A stretch of DNA of 64,000 nt, taken from NCBI GenBank assembly GCA_002428985.1, contig DIYL01000062.1, forward strand, positions 1 through 64,000, in the 5' to 3' direction. Under the pieces are notes generated by a model, which was given only the letters and a program-made list of their open reading frames with translations, had not been told where the DNA came from and did no database searches. The translations under genes and the position numbers were made by a program. This DNA comes from Anaerolineales bacterium UBA6055. GTDB taxonomy: Bacteria; Chloroflexota; Anaerolineae; Aggregatilineales; Phototrophicaceae. Shown piece by piece: positions 34,962 through 44,710 of this stretch. Within the stretch, counting starts at the first letter, position 1. Each line of letters begins with the position of its first letter.

Positions 34962-35924
34962 ATGGCTATCACAGCGGCACCCCTAAACGACCAACAGAAT
35001 TATTTGAGTGATGAAGAATATAACCGTCGGCAAGCACGTAATCGTATTATTGCTATTATGTTCTTCCTGTTGCCGGGGATGATCTTCTTCTTCGCATTTT
35101 TGCTCATTCCTGTATCTAATTCGCTATATTACAGTGTTTTCAAATGGAACGGCTTGGGACCTCCGACAGATTTTGTTGGATTGAGAAATTACGATTTCTT
35201 GCTGAACCAAAAAGCATTCCAGCAATCTATCCAGAATAGCATCAGTATTGTGGTGTTGTCGTTAGCCGTACAGTTGCCTATGGCGTTGTCATTGGCATTA
35301 GTTGTCGGTCGCGGGAATCTGCCGGGGCGCAGTATCTTCCGTACGATATTATTTATACCTTTTGTTTTTTCAGAGATTTTAACGGCTTATATTTGGTCGT
35401 ATGTCTATCATCCACGCGATGGTATGGCAAATTTTATATTAAAGTTATTTGCACCTCAGGCAGATAATGTTGCATGGCTAGCCGATACAGATATCGCCTT
35501 GTTATCTGTCTTTGCTGTCATCACGTGGAAATTTTTTGGCCTGCATATGATCCTCTATATGGCGGCGTTACAAAGCGTCCCTAAAGACTTGGAGGAAGCC
35601 GCCCGGATTGACGGGGCGACTGAGATGCAGGTAATACGGCATGTGACATTACCCATGATTGGATCAACGATACGCTTGACGGTTTATTTGTCTGTCCTTG
35701 GTAGTTTCCAGCAGTTTGTTTTGATCTGGATTTTGACAGAGGGTGGACCTGCAAATGCGACGCATGTATTGGCGACGTACCTCTATAAATTCGGCATTAT
35801 CTCATGGCGATTAGGGCTTGGTAGTGCAATTGCAGTGATGCTCTTTATCATCACATTTACATTCTCTATTATTTATCAAATAGTCGTGTTGCGCCGTGAC
35901 TATGAAGCCGAATTTGTGCAGTAA
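34962..35924 (+). CDS. ABC sugar transporter permease (MalF type)
   Basis: 320 residues, six predicted membrane helices, with the EAA loop EEAARIDGATEMQVIRHVTLPMI near residues 210-232 that contacts the ATPase. The N-terminus (about 30 residues) is cytoplasmic and polar. It pairs with the MalG-type permease that follows 12 bp later. No ATP-binding subunit is encoded in the operon, so the importer probably uses a shared MsmX/UgpC-type ATPase encoded elsewhere. Confidence 0.93.
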   Translation: MAITAAPLNDQQNYLSDEEYNRRQARNRIIAIMFFLLPGMIFFFAFLLIPVSNSLYYSVFKWNGLGPPTDFVGLRNYDFLLNQKAFQQSIQNSISIVVLSLAVQLPMALSLALVVGRGNLPGRSIFRTILFIPFVFSEILTAYIWSYVYHPRDGMANFILKLFAPQADNVAWLADTDIALLSVFAVITWKFFGLHMILYMAALQSVPKDLEEAARIDGATEMQVIRHVTLPMIGSTIRLTVYLSVLGSFQQFVLIWILTEGGPANATHVLATYLYKFGIISWRLGLGSAIAVMLFIITFTFSIIYQIVVLRRDYEAEFVQ

Positions 35925-35936
35925 AGGAGGCTGATG

Positions 35937-36770
35937 ATGCGTGATAAACCTTATATGATGGCGATCAAATATGTCGTGCTGACAGTACTCTGCGTAATTA
36001 TGATGCTTCCGGTACTGGTGGCATTTCTGGGCAGTATTCGAACCACGGGGGAATTCATTACACAACCCTTTGGATTACCACGTAATGGTATTCAATTAGA
36101 CAATTATGTCCTGATTTTGACAGATCCAGGATTTTGGAGATCGGGCTTAAACAGCCTTGGCATCACATTTGGGGTAACGATTCTTAATGTTATTCTCTCG
36201 TCTATGTTGGCGTTTGTATTTAGCCGGATGAAGTTCCGCTTTAAGAATGTCTGGTTCAACATCATGTCTGTCGGCTTGCTGTTTCCACTGGTCGTGGCGA
36301 TTCTTCCGATTTTTATTCAAATCCGTAATTTCGGGCTAACAGGTAGTCTATTAGGTGTTATTTTACCAATGGCAGCATTCGGTGTGCCCGGCAGTGTAGT
36401 AATTCTACGTGGCTTCTTTATCGGTGTACCTAAAGAACTAGAGGAAGCTGCCTATATTGATGGTGCAAATATCTATCAGTTTTTCTTCATGATCTTGTTA
36501 CCAATTGTACGCCCTGCAATATTTGCCGTCGCGACTATCCAGATCATTGCTGCATGGAATGAGTTCTTCTTACCACTGGTTGTACTTGGAAATAATACGG
36601 ATGCTTGGCCTTTACCGCTTGGTTTGATGCAATTCCAAGGGCAGTATGGTGCGGATTGGTCAGCGATTATGACATACATCACTATTTTGATGGTTCCGGC
36701 GATTATCTTCTATTTATTCACACAACGTTACATTGTTACAGGCTTAACGGGTGGTGAGTTAAAAGGCTAA
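35937..36770 (+). CDS. ABC sugar transporter permease (MalG type)
   Basis: 277 residues, six membrane helices, EAA loop EEAAYIDGANIYQFFFMILLP near 180-200 and the C-terminal QRYIVTGLTGGELKG typical of the MalG branch. AAGGAGG ends at 35930; ATG 35937 is at better spacing than the ATG at 35934. It forms the membrane channel with the preceding permease. Confidence 0.93.
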   Translation: MRDKPYMMAIKYVVLTVLCVIMMLPVLVAFLGSIRTTGEFITQPFGLPRNGIQLDNYVLILTDPGFWRSGLNSLGITFGVTILNVILSSMLAFVFSRMKFRFKNVWFNIMSVGLLFPLVVAILPIFIQIRNFGLTGSLLGVILPMAAFGVPGSVVILRGFFIGVPKELEEAAYIDGANIYQFFFMILLPIVRPAIFAVATIQIIAAWNEFFLPLVVLGNNTDAWPLPLGLMQFQGQYGADWSAIMTYITILMVPAIIFYLFTQRYIVTGLTGGELKG

Positions 36771-36807
36771 TGCCTTTAAATACTCACATATCCTGAAAGG
36801 ATATCTT

Positions 36808-39156
36808 ATGTCAACTGCAATTTATCAGGATTCATCACAGTCGATTGCAGATCGTGTTGAAGATCTTTTGCAACAAATGACATTAACTGAAAAAGTAGCT
36901 CAGATGGGTAGCTTCTGGGTCTATCAGGTGATTGACGGTGTTGTACTTGACCTTGAAAAAGCCTCTGAATTAATGTCGGATGGCATCGGACATGTTACGC
37001 GCGTTGGTGGTGCAAGCAATGTCAATCCAGTGCAATCTGCCCAATTAACCAATTCCATCCAGAAATGGCTTTTGGATAATACACGTCTTAAAATCCCCGC
37101 AGTCATTCATGAAGAATCATGTTCGGGATATATGGCAAATGGTGCAACGGTCTTTCCACAGACAATTGGGGTTGCTAGCACATGGGAACCCCAACTTGCT
37201 GAGGCGATGGGCGAGATCATTCGTCGGCAGATGCGGGCGGTAGGGGCACATCATGCACTTGCACCTGTATTAGATGTTACCCGCGATGCACGTTGGGGAC
37301 GGGTCGAAGAAACTTATGGTGAAGATCCATATTTGATTGCAAAAATGGGTGGTGCATACATCAAAGGCTTGCAAGGGGATGACTTGTCGTCGGGAATTGT
37401 AGCGACTGCTAAACATTTTGTCGGATATGGCACGACCGAAGGCGGCATGAACTGGTCACCAGCGCATATTCCTGAACGTGAGTTGCGCGAAGTATATTTA
37501 CTACCATTTGAAGCTGCCGTGCGTGAAATTAATCTAGCATCGATCATGAATGGATACCATGAACTGGATGGTATTCCCTGTGCTGCAAATAAGCAGTTAC
37601 TCAATGATATTTTGCGTGACGAGTGGGGCTTTGATGGCACTGTGGTTTCAGATTATTTTGCGATCAATATGCTGGAAAATTATCACTATGTGACAACGAG
37701 CAAAGCTGAGTCTGCAAAACGCTCCTTGGATGCTGGCATTGATATTGAATTACCTGGCACCGATTGCTACGGAGAATCGCTGGTAAAAGCAGTCGAAGAT
37801 GGCTATATCAGTATGGATCTGATTGACATAACCTTACGTCGGATCTTAAACCAAAAATTTGCACTTGGTATTTTTGAAAATCCATATGTTGATGAGGCCA
37901 CAATAGAATTCGACACAGCAGATGATCGGGCTGTTGCACGCGAGTTGGCGCAAAAGTCAATTGTCTTATTGAAAAATGATGGTGATATATTGCCCTTGTC
38001 CAAATCTGTTGGCTCACTCGCGGTCATTGGACCTAATGCGGATAATGTTCGTAATCTTTTTGGGGATTATACCTATCCCGCACATATCGAAACATTGATT
38101 GAGAGTATGGAAAACAACGTTCTTGGTATGCCTGTGCCAGAAGGCGTGACAGCTGATAATCTCACAGAATTTATCCCGGCAGTTAGTATTCTTCATGCGA
38201 TCAAAGATACTGTTGATGATGATTCTCAAATCCACTATGCCAAAGGCTGTAATGTCAACGATGACAACCGTGATGGATTTGATGAAGCCGTAAGTATTGC
38301 CAAGAATGCAGATATTGCTGTACTCGTGATGGGGGATAAAGCTGGATTAACCGATGAATCGACATCTGGCGAGGCGCGTGATCGGGCTATACTAGATTTG
38401 CCCGGTGTGCAACAAGATCTTGTGCAAGCTGTGTACGAGACAGGTACACCGATTGTACTGGTGTTGCTGACAGGTCGTCCAGTGACACTAAATTGGATGG
38501 CTGATGATATCCCAGTTATTCTTGAGGCATGGTTCCCGTCGGAAGAGGGCGGACCTGCTGTTGCCGATGTATTGTTCGGTGATGTCAATCCGAGTGGTAA
38601 ATTGCCGATCACATTCCCACGTGCGGTCGGACAAGTCCCAATTTTCTATGGGCATCGTCCATCGGGAGGCAAGTCGATGTGGAAAGTCGATTATGTCGAG
38701 ACGAGTTCTAAACCACTATATCCGTTTGGGTATGGACTGAGTTATACCACTTTTGAGTATAGCAATTTGCGCATCGAAGCTGATGATGTGACGATTGGTG
38801 GAACTGTCAAAATATATGTGGACATCACCAATAGCGGTGAACGAGCAGGGGATGAAATCGTACAACTGTATACTCACACAACCCGCGCGAATGTGACCCG
38901 TCCACTAAAAGAACTCAAAGGTTTCCAACGGATTTCACTAGATGCTGGCGTAACCACAACGGTCGAATTTGAAGTGAGTGTCAATCAATTTGCATACTAC
39001 GATATTGATATGCGCTACGTGGTGACACCCGGCAAAATTGAAGTTATGGTCGGACGTTCAGCCACTGATTTACCGCTAACCGGTGAATTTATAATCAGTG
39101 GGGAAGAATCAGAAATTAGTGATAAGGTATTCTTCTCAAGTACGTCAACCAGTTAG
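36808..39156 (+). CDS. GH3 family beta-glucosidase/beta-xylosidase
   Basis: 782 residues, no signal peptide. The N-terminal GH3 barrel has the nucleophile Asp282 in GTVVSDYFAI and the substrate-binding KHFVGYG segment; the second alpha/beta sandwich domain (about 375-630) has AVIGPNADN; the fibronectin-III-like C-terminal domain (about 680-770) has ITNSGERAGDEIVQLY. It would release glucose or xylose from imported oligosaccharides in the cytoplasm. ATG 36808 has AAAGGA six nt upstream. It is the last gene of the transport operon, ending in a strong terminator. Confidence 0.93.
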   Translation: MSTAIYQDSSQSIADRVEDLLQQMTLTEKVAQMGSFWVYQVIDGVVLDLEKASELMSDGIGHVTRVGGASNVNPVQSAQLTNSIQKWLLDNTRLKIPAVIHEESCSGYMANGATVFPQTIGVASTWEPQLAEAMGEIIRRQMRAVGAHHALAPVLDVTRDARWGRVEETYGEDPYLIAKMGGAYIKGLQGDDLSSGIVATAKHFVGYGTTEGGMNWSPAHIPERELREVYLLPFEAAVREINLASIMNGYHELDGIPCAANKQLLNDILRDEWGFDGTVVSDYFAINMLENYHYVTTSKAESAKRSLDAGIDIELPGTDCYGESLVKAVEDGYISMDLIDITLRRILNQKFALGIFENPYVDEATIEFDTADDRAVARELAQKSIVLLKNDGDILPLSKSVGSLAVIGPNADNVRNLFGDYTYPAHIETLIESMENNVLGMPVPEGVTADNLTEFIPAVSILHAIKDTVDDDSQIHYAKGCNVNDDNRDGFDEAVSIAKNADIAVLVMGDKAGLTDESTSGEARDRAILDLPGVQQDLVQAVYETGTPIVLVLLTGRPVTLNWMADDIPVILEAWFPSEEGGPAVADVLFGDVNPSGKLPITFPRAVGQVPIFYGHRPSGGKSMWKVDYVETSSKPLYPFGYGLSYTTFEYSNLRIEADDVTIGGTVKIYVDITNSGERAGDEIVQLYTHTTRANVTRPLKELKGFQRISLDAGVTTTVEFEVSVNQFAYYDIDMRYVVTPGKIEVMVGRSATDLPLTGEFIISGEESEISDKVFFSSTSTS

Positions 39157-39170
39157 AGAAAAAGAAATTG

Positions 39171-39204
39171 ATAGCGACATGTCGAAAGTTCGATGTGTCG
39201 CTAT
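39171..39204 (+). terminator. Strong intrinsic terminator of the sugar operon
   Basis: ATAGCGACATGTCGAA, AG, TTCGATGTGTCGCTAT: 16 paired positions with two wobbles, followed by TTTTG. It separates the GH3 gene from the MalT-like regulator. Confidence 0.8.
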
Positions 39205-39263
39205 TTTGCTATATCGACAATATAATAGAGGCGGTATTGGTCTTGACGTAAGAGTATTGTCTG

Positions 39264-41951
39264 ATGTCTACACAAATTTTGACTACGAAGTTATTTATTC
39301 CACCTGTTCGCCCTCAAACTGTTGAGCGACCGCGCCTCATTGAACAAATGAATCATGGATTGTATACCAAGTTAATTTTGGTATCGGCATCGGCTGGATT
39401 TGGAAAGTCGACCTTGCTCAGCCAATGGATTAAACAATCCGACTATCCCACGGCGTGGGTGTCACTCGATGAACCCGATAGTGATGTAACGCGTTTTCTC
39501 ACGTATATGGTTATGGCGTTGCAAACGATTGATGGGACAATTGGGGAGACGGTTTTGACTGCATTACAATCTCCTGAACGTCCCCCAACTGATGTCATTT
39601 TAACGGATCTGATTAATGCGATAGCGTCTGTTCGTCAAGATATTATCTTGGTGCTCGATGACTATCACACGATAGATAATACCGAAATTGATACGGCTCT
39701 TGCATTTCTACTGGACTATTTACCACCACAGTGTCATTTGGTCATCTCGACACGTGAAGACCCACAACTTCCTTTGGCGCGTTTACGTGCGCGTGGTGAA
39801 TTAACAGAAATAAGGATTGCTGACTTACGTTTTAACGCTGATGAGGCATCCGATTTCCTTAGGCAAACAATGAACTTGAGTTTGACACCAGAGGATATTG
39901 TTGCGCTTGAAAAACGTACTGAGGGATGGATTGCTGGCTTACAATTGGCGGCTTTATCGTTGCGACGCCGTGATGATACATCTGACTTTATCCAAGCGTT
40001 CACTGGCAGTCATCGGTTTGTGCTTGAATATCTAGTTGAAGAGGTGTTACGCCATCAACCCGATACATTACGAGATTTTCTATTACAAACGTCAATTCTA
40101 GAACGCTTTAATGCCGATTTATGTGATGCTGTAGTTGAACATGATAGCAGTAAGGACTTACTCGCTACGCTTGATCGCGCGAATGTTTTTGTCATTCCGT
40201 TAGACGAGACACAACGATGGTACCGCTATCATCATTTATTTGCTGACGCGTTGCGTTCTCATCTAGAAAATGAACAATCCGACCGTATTTCGGATTTGCA
40301 TTTGCGAGCAAGCGAGTGGTTTGAAGCCCATGACTACGCCCCAGAGTCAATTCAGCATGCACTCAAAGCGGAGACATTTGATCGTGCGGCTGATTTAATC
40401 GAGATTATCTGGCCTGAAATGGACGAAAACTATCAACTGCCAACATGGCTACGATGGCTTAAGGCATTGCCGGAGCATATTGTAAAGTCTCGCCCCATCT
40501 TAGGTTTGGGGCACGCTTGGGCGATGCTTAACTTAGGGGATGTTGAAGCATCAGCAGAACTCTTAGCCGAAGCCGAACACTGGCTCGAGAAATCTCAGGA
40601 TGAACTTGAGCAAATGGTTGTGATCGATATATCGCGTTTTCAGTCGTTGCCCGCGACGATTGCGGGTGCACGGGCTTATGGTGCATTGACAATGGGGCAG
40701 CCCGAAGCTGGCATTGAATTTGCTAAAAAAGCACGCGACCTTGCACCATCTCACGATCACTCAAGCTATCGACAAGGATTGGCATTGCTAGGTGTAGCCT
40801 ATTGGGCACTAGGCGATTTGTTAACCGCTGATCAAATTTTGGAAGAACACGCTAAGGAAATTTATGAACTAGGATATATATCTGATGGCATTGGGATGTC
40901 TTTCCTGTTGGGTGAGATGCGACTCACATTAGGAAAATTGCAATTCGCCTTGAACGGTTATGAACAGTGGTTGCCTGTGATTGAAGAACTCGATGAGGAA
41001 GTTGAATTAGGTGCACCTGATGTACATCGGGGGCTTGCTGAAGTATATTGTGAAATAAATGAACTAGATAAAGCTGAACAATATTTACAATCGGCTAAAG
41101 ATATGTCGAAGCACAGTGCTTTACCTAACTGGCAGTATCGCTATGCACTTGTCTACGCAAAATTATGTGTCCGCCGTGGACAGTACGATGATGCACTTCA
41201 ATGGCTTGATGATGCTGGAAAGAGCCTGACACCTGCACCATTGCCAATTTCTAGATCTGTCAACGCGCTGCGAGCTAGTATATGGATACGACAAGGACAC
41301 CTTGATAAAGCACAAGCTTGGTTGCATACAAACAATCTTTCACTGGAAGATGACATCAACTACCTCAATGAATTCAACTATCTGATGTGGGGGCGTTTGT
41401 TACTTGCCCAATCTAAAACAGGGCTTGATGTATCGTCACAAATTGAGACACTCCTCAATCGATTACAAGCTTCAGCAAAAACCGGACAACGTAACGGTAC
41501 TCTAATAGAGATCCTAATCGTGTTGGCGTTGTTCCACCAGTTACAAGGCGATATGGATACAGCTGTCGCGTCTATCGAACAAGCATTAGACCTCGCTGCA
41601 CCTGAAGGTTTTATCAATATCTTTACCGATGAAGGGGCTTCGATGGCGACATTATTGGAAGAAGCACGCCAGCAGGGTATTCACATCAATTTTGTGTCTA
41701 AATTGCTGTCTGTCATCAAATCTACGGATACACCATCACAACCCGCACAAGATTTAATCGACCCACTCAGCGACCGCGAATTAGAAGTATTACACATGCT
41801 CAAAACCGATTTGACAGGACCCCAAATTGCCGACCAGCTAATGGTGTCATTAAATACGATGCGCACCCACACCAAGAATATCTATAGTAAATTAGGGGTT
41901 GGGTCTCGTCGTACTGCTGTCACCCGTGCTGAGGAGTTAGGACTGTTCTAA
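39264..41951 (+). CDS. MalT-like LuxR-family ATP-dependent transcriptional regulator
   Basis: 895 residues. The N-terminal motif TKLFIPPVRPQTVERPRL and Walker A SASAGFGKST (41-50) mark the STAND NTPase of the MalT family; Walker B is IILVLDDYH. TPR-like helical repeats (about 450-800) are the ligand platform, and a LuxR helix-turn-helix closes the protein (LSDRELEVLHMLKTDLTGPQ to KLGVGSRRTAVTRAEELG). Such regulators activate sugar genes on binding an inducer and ATP. Its place after the GH3/ABC operon suggests, but does not prove, control of carbohydrate use. The ribosome site is weak. Confidence 0.93.
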   Translation: MSTQILTTKLFIPPVRPQTVERPRLIEQMNHGLYTKLILVSASAGFGKSTLLSQWIKQSDYPTAWVSLDEPDSDVTRFLTYMVMALQTIDGTIGETVLTALQSPERPPTDVILTDLINAIASVRQDIILVLDDYHTIDNTEIDTALAFLLDYLPPQCHLVISTREDPQLPLARLRARGELTEIRIADLRFNADEASDFLRQTMNLSLTPEDIVALEKRTEGWIAGLQLAALSLRRRDDTSDFIQAFTGSHRFVLEYLVEEVLRHQPDTLRDFLLQTSILERFNADLCDAVVEHDSSKDLLATLDRANVFVIPLDETQRWYRYHHLFADALRSHLENEQSDRISDLHLRASEWFEAHDYAPESIQHALKAETFDRAADLIEIIWPEMDENYQLPTWLRWLKALPEHIVKSRPILGLGHAWAMLNLGDVEASAELLAEAEHWLEKSQDELEQMVVIDISRFQSLPATIAGARAYGALTMGQPEAGIEFAKKARDLAPSHDHSSYRQGLALLGVAYWALGDLLTADQILEEHAKEIYELGYISDGIGMSFLLGEMRLTLGKLQFALNGYEQWLPVIEELDEEVELGAPDVHRGLAEVYCEINELDKAEQYLQSAKDMSKHSALPNWQYRYALVYAKLCVRRGQYDDALQWLDDAGKSLTPAPLPISRSVNALRASIWIRQGHLDKAQAWLHTNNLSLEDDINYLNEFNYLMWGRLLLAQSKTGLDVSSQIETLLNRLQASAKTGQRNGTLIEILIVLALFHQLQGDMDTAVASIEQALDLAAPEGFINIFTDEGASMATLLEEARQQGIHINFVSKLLSVIKSTDTPSQPAQDLIDPLSDRELEVLHMLKTDLTGPQIADQLMVSLNTMRTHTKNIYSKLGVGSRRTAVTRAEELGLF

Positions 41952-42044
41952 ATAGTCGGTACGATACCGATATGACCCGCTATACGGCACCCCGAATCAT
42001 CCCGATTTCTGGCAACCAGATTGAGCGAAAGACGATAATCAAAA

Positions 42045-42086
42045 ATAGCCCACTGAGGCGACACCCCTCGTTACTCAGCAGGCTAT
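42045..42086. terminator. Long inverted repeat, terminator-like on the minus strand
   Basis: ATAGCC-CA-CTGAG pairs with CTCAG-CA-GGCTAT (11 pairs around a symmetric internal loop). On the minus strand the stem is followed by five T. No minus-strand gene ends here, so it may instead serve as a bidirectional end of the MalT-like gene or be a repeat element. Confidence 0.4.
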
Positions 42087-42236
42087 ATCCGCTAAACGAT
42101 CGTACTGGTAATGAACCGCGTACAGCGATTCCCGATGATTTATCCTGAGATCATGTGGCAACACAAACTACACGCGCGCTGTGACATGCGTTACAATGAC
42201 ATCAGGAAACTTAGATACTTGACAAGTATTCCTGAG

Positions 42237-42257
42237 AGGCGGTGTACCATACCGCCT
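42237..42257 (+). terminator. Terminator-like hairpin
   Basis: AGGCGGT, loop GTACCAT, ACCGCCT followed by TTCCCTT. A perfect 7-bp stem with a poor T-tract. Confidence 0.45.
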
Positions 42258-42402
42258 TTCCCTTATATTGGGATGTGACAACTATATCCTATTTCAATCC
42301 TCCCCGCAAGCACTTTTGTGCATCACAAAAAGTTAACTGCATCAAATCCAACGAGATGTTTTCGTATCCTCTGACACATGTGGACACCACCGCGTAAATT
42401 AC

Positions 42403-42446
42403 GGTGATTTATCAAAATCACCACATCAATCACCACATATGGTGAT
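42403..42446. promoter_or_regulatory. GGTGAT/ATCACC dyad sites upstream of the oxidoreductase
   Basis: GGTGATTT-ATCA-AAATCACC (42403-42422) is a perfect 8-bp dyad; ATCACC-ACATAT-GGTGAT (42429-42446) is a second with the same half-site. Four half-sites within 44 bp and about 90 bp before the start suggest an operator for a dimeric regulator, none of which is identified. Confidence 0.5.
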
Positions 42447-42534
42447 TACACCTCACCACCTTGTTTTGTATTCTATGGTCAAGTTAACAAACACATATAA
42501 CCTTCACATGGAGGACATCAACCGGAGCAACCAC

Positions 42535-43821
42535 ATGAACGGGATTGATAAGCAACCGGATCGATATGAAATTCGTCTCAAAGGACATTTGAGTCAGTCA
42601 TGGGAGGATTGGTTAGATGATGTGACCATAACCCTAGACGATAACGGTGAAACAGTGGTTACTTGCACCATTATTGACCAGTCCGTCTTACACGGCGTCA
42701 TTAAACGCATACGTGATTTAGGTATCGACCTGATCTCAATAAATCGACTTGATATACAAAATGCAAACCGACATTCAGCACAGATGGGAGAAATCGAAAT
42801 GAACACACAAACAATGAAAGCCGCAATTTACACAGAATATGGATCACCTGATGTTTTGCACATGGCAGAACTAGACAAACCAACCCCTGCCGAGGGCGAA
42901 ATTCTCGTACGGGTCTATGCCCGATCGATCAACTATGGGGATTTGTTCGCACGTCGAGGGGTACCGTTTAAAGAGTTTAATATGCCAACTGCTCTCTACA
43001 TTCCAACGAAGTTTATCTTTGGCATCAGCAAACCAAATATCCAAGTGCTTGGTAGTGAATTTTCTGGTGTAGTCGAAGCCCTTGGTGATGGCGTAAGCCG
43101 ATTCAAAGTCGGTGACGAAGTGTATGGTTATCCCGGACAGAACATGGGCGCAAACGCCGAATACATTGTAGTTTCAGAAACTTCACCTGTTGCAATTAAA
43201 CCCGTCAACATGAGTCATGCACAAGCAACGGTTGTGCCTTATGGTGGAATCACCGCATTTAACCTACTCAAAAAAGCAGACATCCAACCGGGGCAAAAAG
43301 TGCTCATTAATGGGGCATCTGGCGCAATCGGTGCAGCAGCAGTCCAACTCGCAAAACTCTACGGGGCAGAAGTTACGGCTGTGGCAGGCGCACCACGATT
43401 AGACTATGTCAAATCACTTGGGGCAGACGATGCCATCGACTATAAACAAGAAGACTTCACACAAAACGGCAAAACCTATGATCTGATTCTAGACGTGTTA
43501 GGTAAAACGACCTTTGCACAAGCTAAGAAATCATTGACTCAAACGGGCATCTATCTACGTGCTAGCTTCAAAATGCGTGAAGTGTTTCAAATGTTGATGA
43601 ATCCATTACGTGGTGGAAAGAAAATTCTCTGTGTGCTGGCATTCGAATCTCCTGATGATCTCGACACCATCCGTGAATTAGTTGAAGATGGGAAATTTAC
43701 TGCAATCGTTGATCGTTGCTACCCGCTTGAACAAATCGCTGATGCACATCGTTATATTGAATCAGGCAATAAGCAGGGTAGTGTTGTTGTGACATCTATG
43801 CCTGATAACGTAAGAGCGTAA
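42535..43821 (+). CDS. MDR-family NAD(P)-dependent oxidoreductase with N-terminal extension domain
   Basis: 428 residues from ATG 42535 (GGAG seven nt upstream). Residues 1-75 form a small alpha/beta domain (YEIRLKGHLSQSWEDWLDD to RIRDLGIDLISINRL) that I know as a short separate protein type in Chloroflexota. Residues 98-420 are a zinc-independent medium-chain dehydrogenase of quinone-oxidoreductase style: AAIYTEYGSPDVL, VLGSEFSGVVEALGDGV, and the nucleotide-binding GASGAIGAAAVQLAK. An internal ATG at 42799 would give the enzyme alone. The substrate is unknown. Confidence 0.85.
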   Translation: MNGIDKQPDRYEIRLKGHLSQSWEDWLDDVTITLDDNGETVVTCTIIDQSVLHGVIKRIRDLGIDLISINRLDIQNANRHSAQMGEIEMNTQTMKAAIYTEYGSPDVLHMAELDKPTPAEGEILVRVYARSINYGDLFARRGVPFKEFNMPTALYIPTKFIFGISKPNIQVLGSEFSGVVEALGDGVSRFKVGDEVYGYPGQNMGANAEYIVVSETSPVAIKPVNMSHAQATVVPYGGITAFNLLKKADIQPGQKVLINGASGAIGAAAVQLAKLYGAEVTAVAGAPRLDYVKSLGADDAIDYKQEDFTQNGKTYDLILDVLGKTTFAQAKKSLTQTGIYLRASFKMREVFQMLMNPLRGGKKILCVLAFESPDDLDTIRELVEDGKFTAIVDRCYPLEQIADAHRYIESGNKQGSVVVTSMPDNVRA

Positions 43822-43910
43822 AACATACTCACTTATCCACGGGGCGAATCAGAGCTTTGCCCCAATAACCATACTTTTTCAAACACTATATACAAACTAG
43901 GAGAAATCTC

Positions 43911-44570
43911 ATGAATAACATGCAAAAAATGGGTGGTATTGCCGCCCTGATTGAAGCAATCACCTTTATTGTTGGCTTCGCATTACTGGTCACATTGTTG
44001 GCACCTATGGTCAGCGGGGAGTTAAGTACAGTCGAGCTAGTTGAATTTATGATGGATAATCAGATGATTATCTACACGTGGAATCTGGTAATTTACGTTG
44101 CATTTGGTGTCTTCTTAATTGTGCTTTCGCTGGCATTATATGAACGCCTCAAAGCTGGATCACTGATGATTATGCAAACAGCAACCTCACTTGGAATGAT
44201 TTGGTCAGGATTGGTGATTGCGAGTGGCATGGTTGCTAATATCGGGACAGCAGCAGTAGTGGATCTTTATGCCACTGATCCAAGCCAAGCCGGTACAGTC
44301 TGGCTGTCTATTAGTGCGGTACAAAATGGTCTTGGTGGTGGTAACGAGATTGTGGGTGGCTTATGGGTTGTTCTGATTAGCTGGGCTGGTTTGCGATCAA
44401 AAGACCTACCAACTGCTTTGAATACCCTTGGGCTGATTGTAGGTGGGGCAGGTGTTGCCACATTAGTTCCTCCATTGACTGACCTAGGTGCAATCTTCGG
44501 ACTCGGTTTGATTGTCTGGTTTATCTGGGTAGGTATCATTCTGCTACGGTATCACAAGAATGCGTCATAA
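43911..44570 (+). CDS. DUF4386-like polytopic membrane protein
   Basis: 219 residues with six hydrophobic segments; starts MNNMQKMGGIAALIEAITFI, and contains the conserved GGGNEIVGGLWVVLISW loop between late helices. This fits the DUF4386 family of integral membrane proteins of unknown function. ATG has AGGAG seven nt upstream. It follows the oxidoreductase by 89 bp on the same strand and could be co-transcribed; a terminator follows it. Confidence 0.75.
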   Translation: MNNMQKMGGIAALIEAITFIVGFALLVTLLAPMVSGELSTVELVEFMMDNQMIIYTWNLVIYVAFGVFLIVLSLALYERLKAGSLMIMQTATSLGMIWSGLVIASGMVANIGTAAVVDLYATDPSQAGTVWLSISAVQNGLGGGNEIVGGLWVVLISWAGLRSKDLPTALNTLGLIVGGAGVATLVPPLTDLGAIFGLGLIVWFIWVGIILLRYHKNAS

Positions 44571-44594
44571 GATTTACCAAACATAGCAAAGAAT

Positions 44595-44624
44595 AAAGAG
44601 GTGATGTTTTGACATTGCCTCTTT
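44595..44624 (+). terminator. Intrinsic terminator
   Basis: AAAGAGGTGATGT, loop TTTG, ACATTGCCTCTTT: 13 pairs with two wobbles, followed by TGTATT. It ends the DUF4386-like transcription unit. Confidence 0.7.
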
Positions 44625-44710
44625 TGTATTAAGCAACCCATCATAAAATGCGACGGTGTTTTTTCAGGTTGATGCGATAAGCTGTCCTACAGATCAAAGA
44701 AGGACATAGT

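Larger units (their letters stand above)
41952..42534. other. 583-bp intergenic region rich in inverted repeats
   Basis: No gene is accepted here. It holds a hairpin TCGGTA-CGA-TACCGA (41956-41970), a larger structure 42045-42086, a terminator-like hairpin 42237-42257, and GGTGAT-type dyads at 42403-42446. The frame reading into it from the oxidoreductase gene (42439) starts without a ribosome site. Confidence 0.5.

Noticed and set aside
39098..39325. 75-codon ORF between GH3 and the MalT-like gene
   Set aside because: It overlaps both genes, runs through a strong terminator and has a poor composition.
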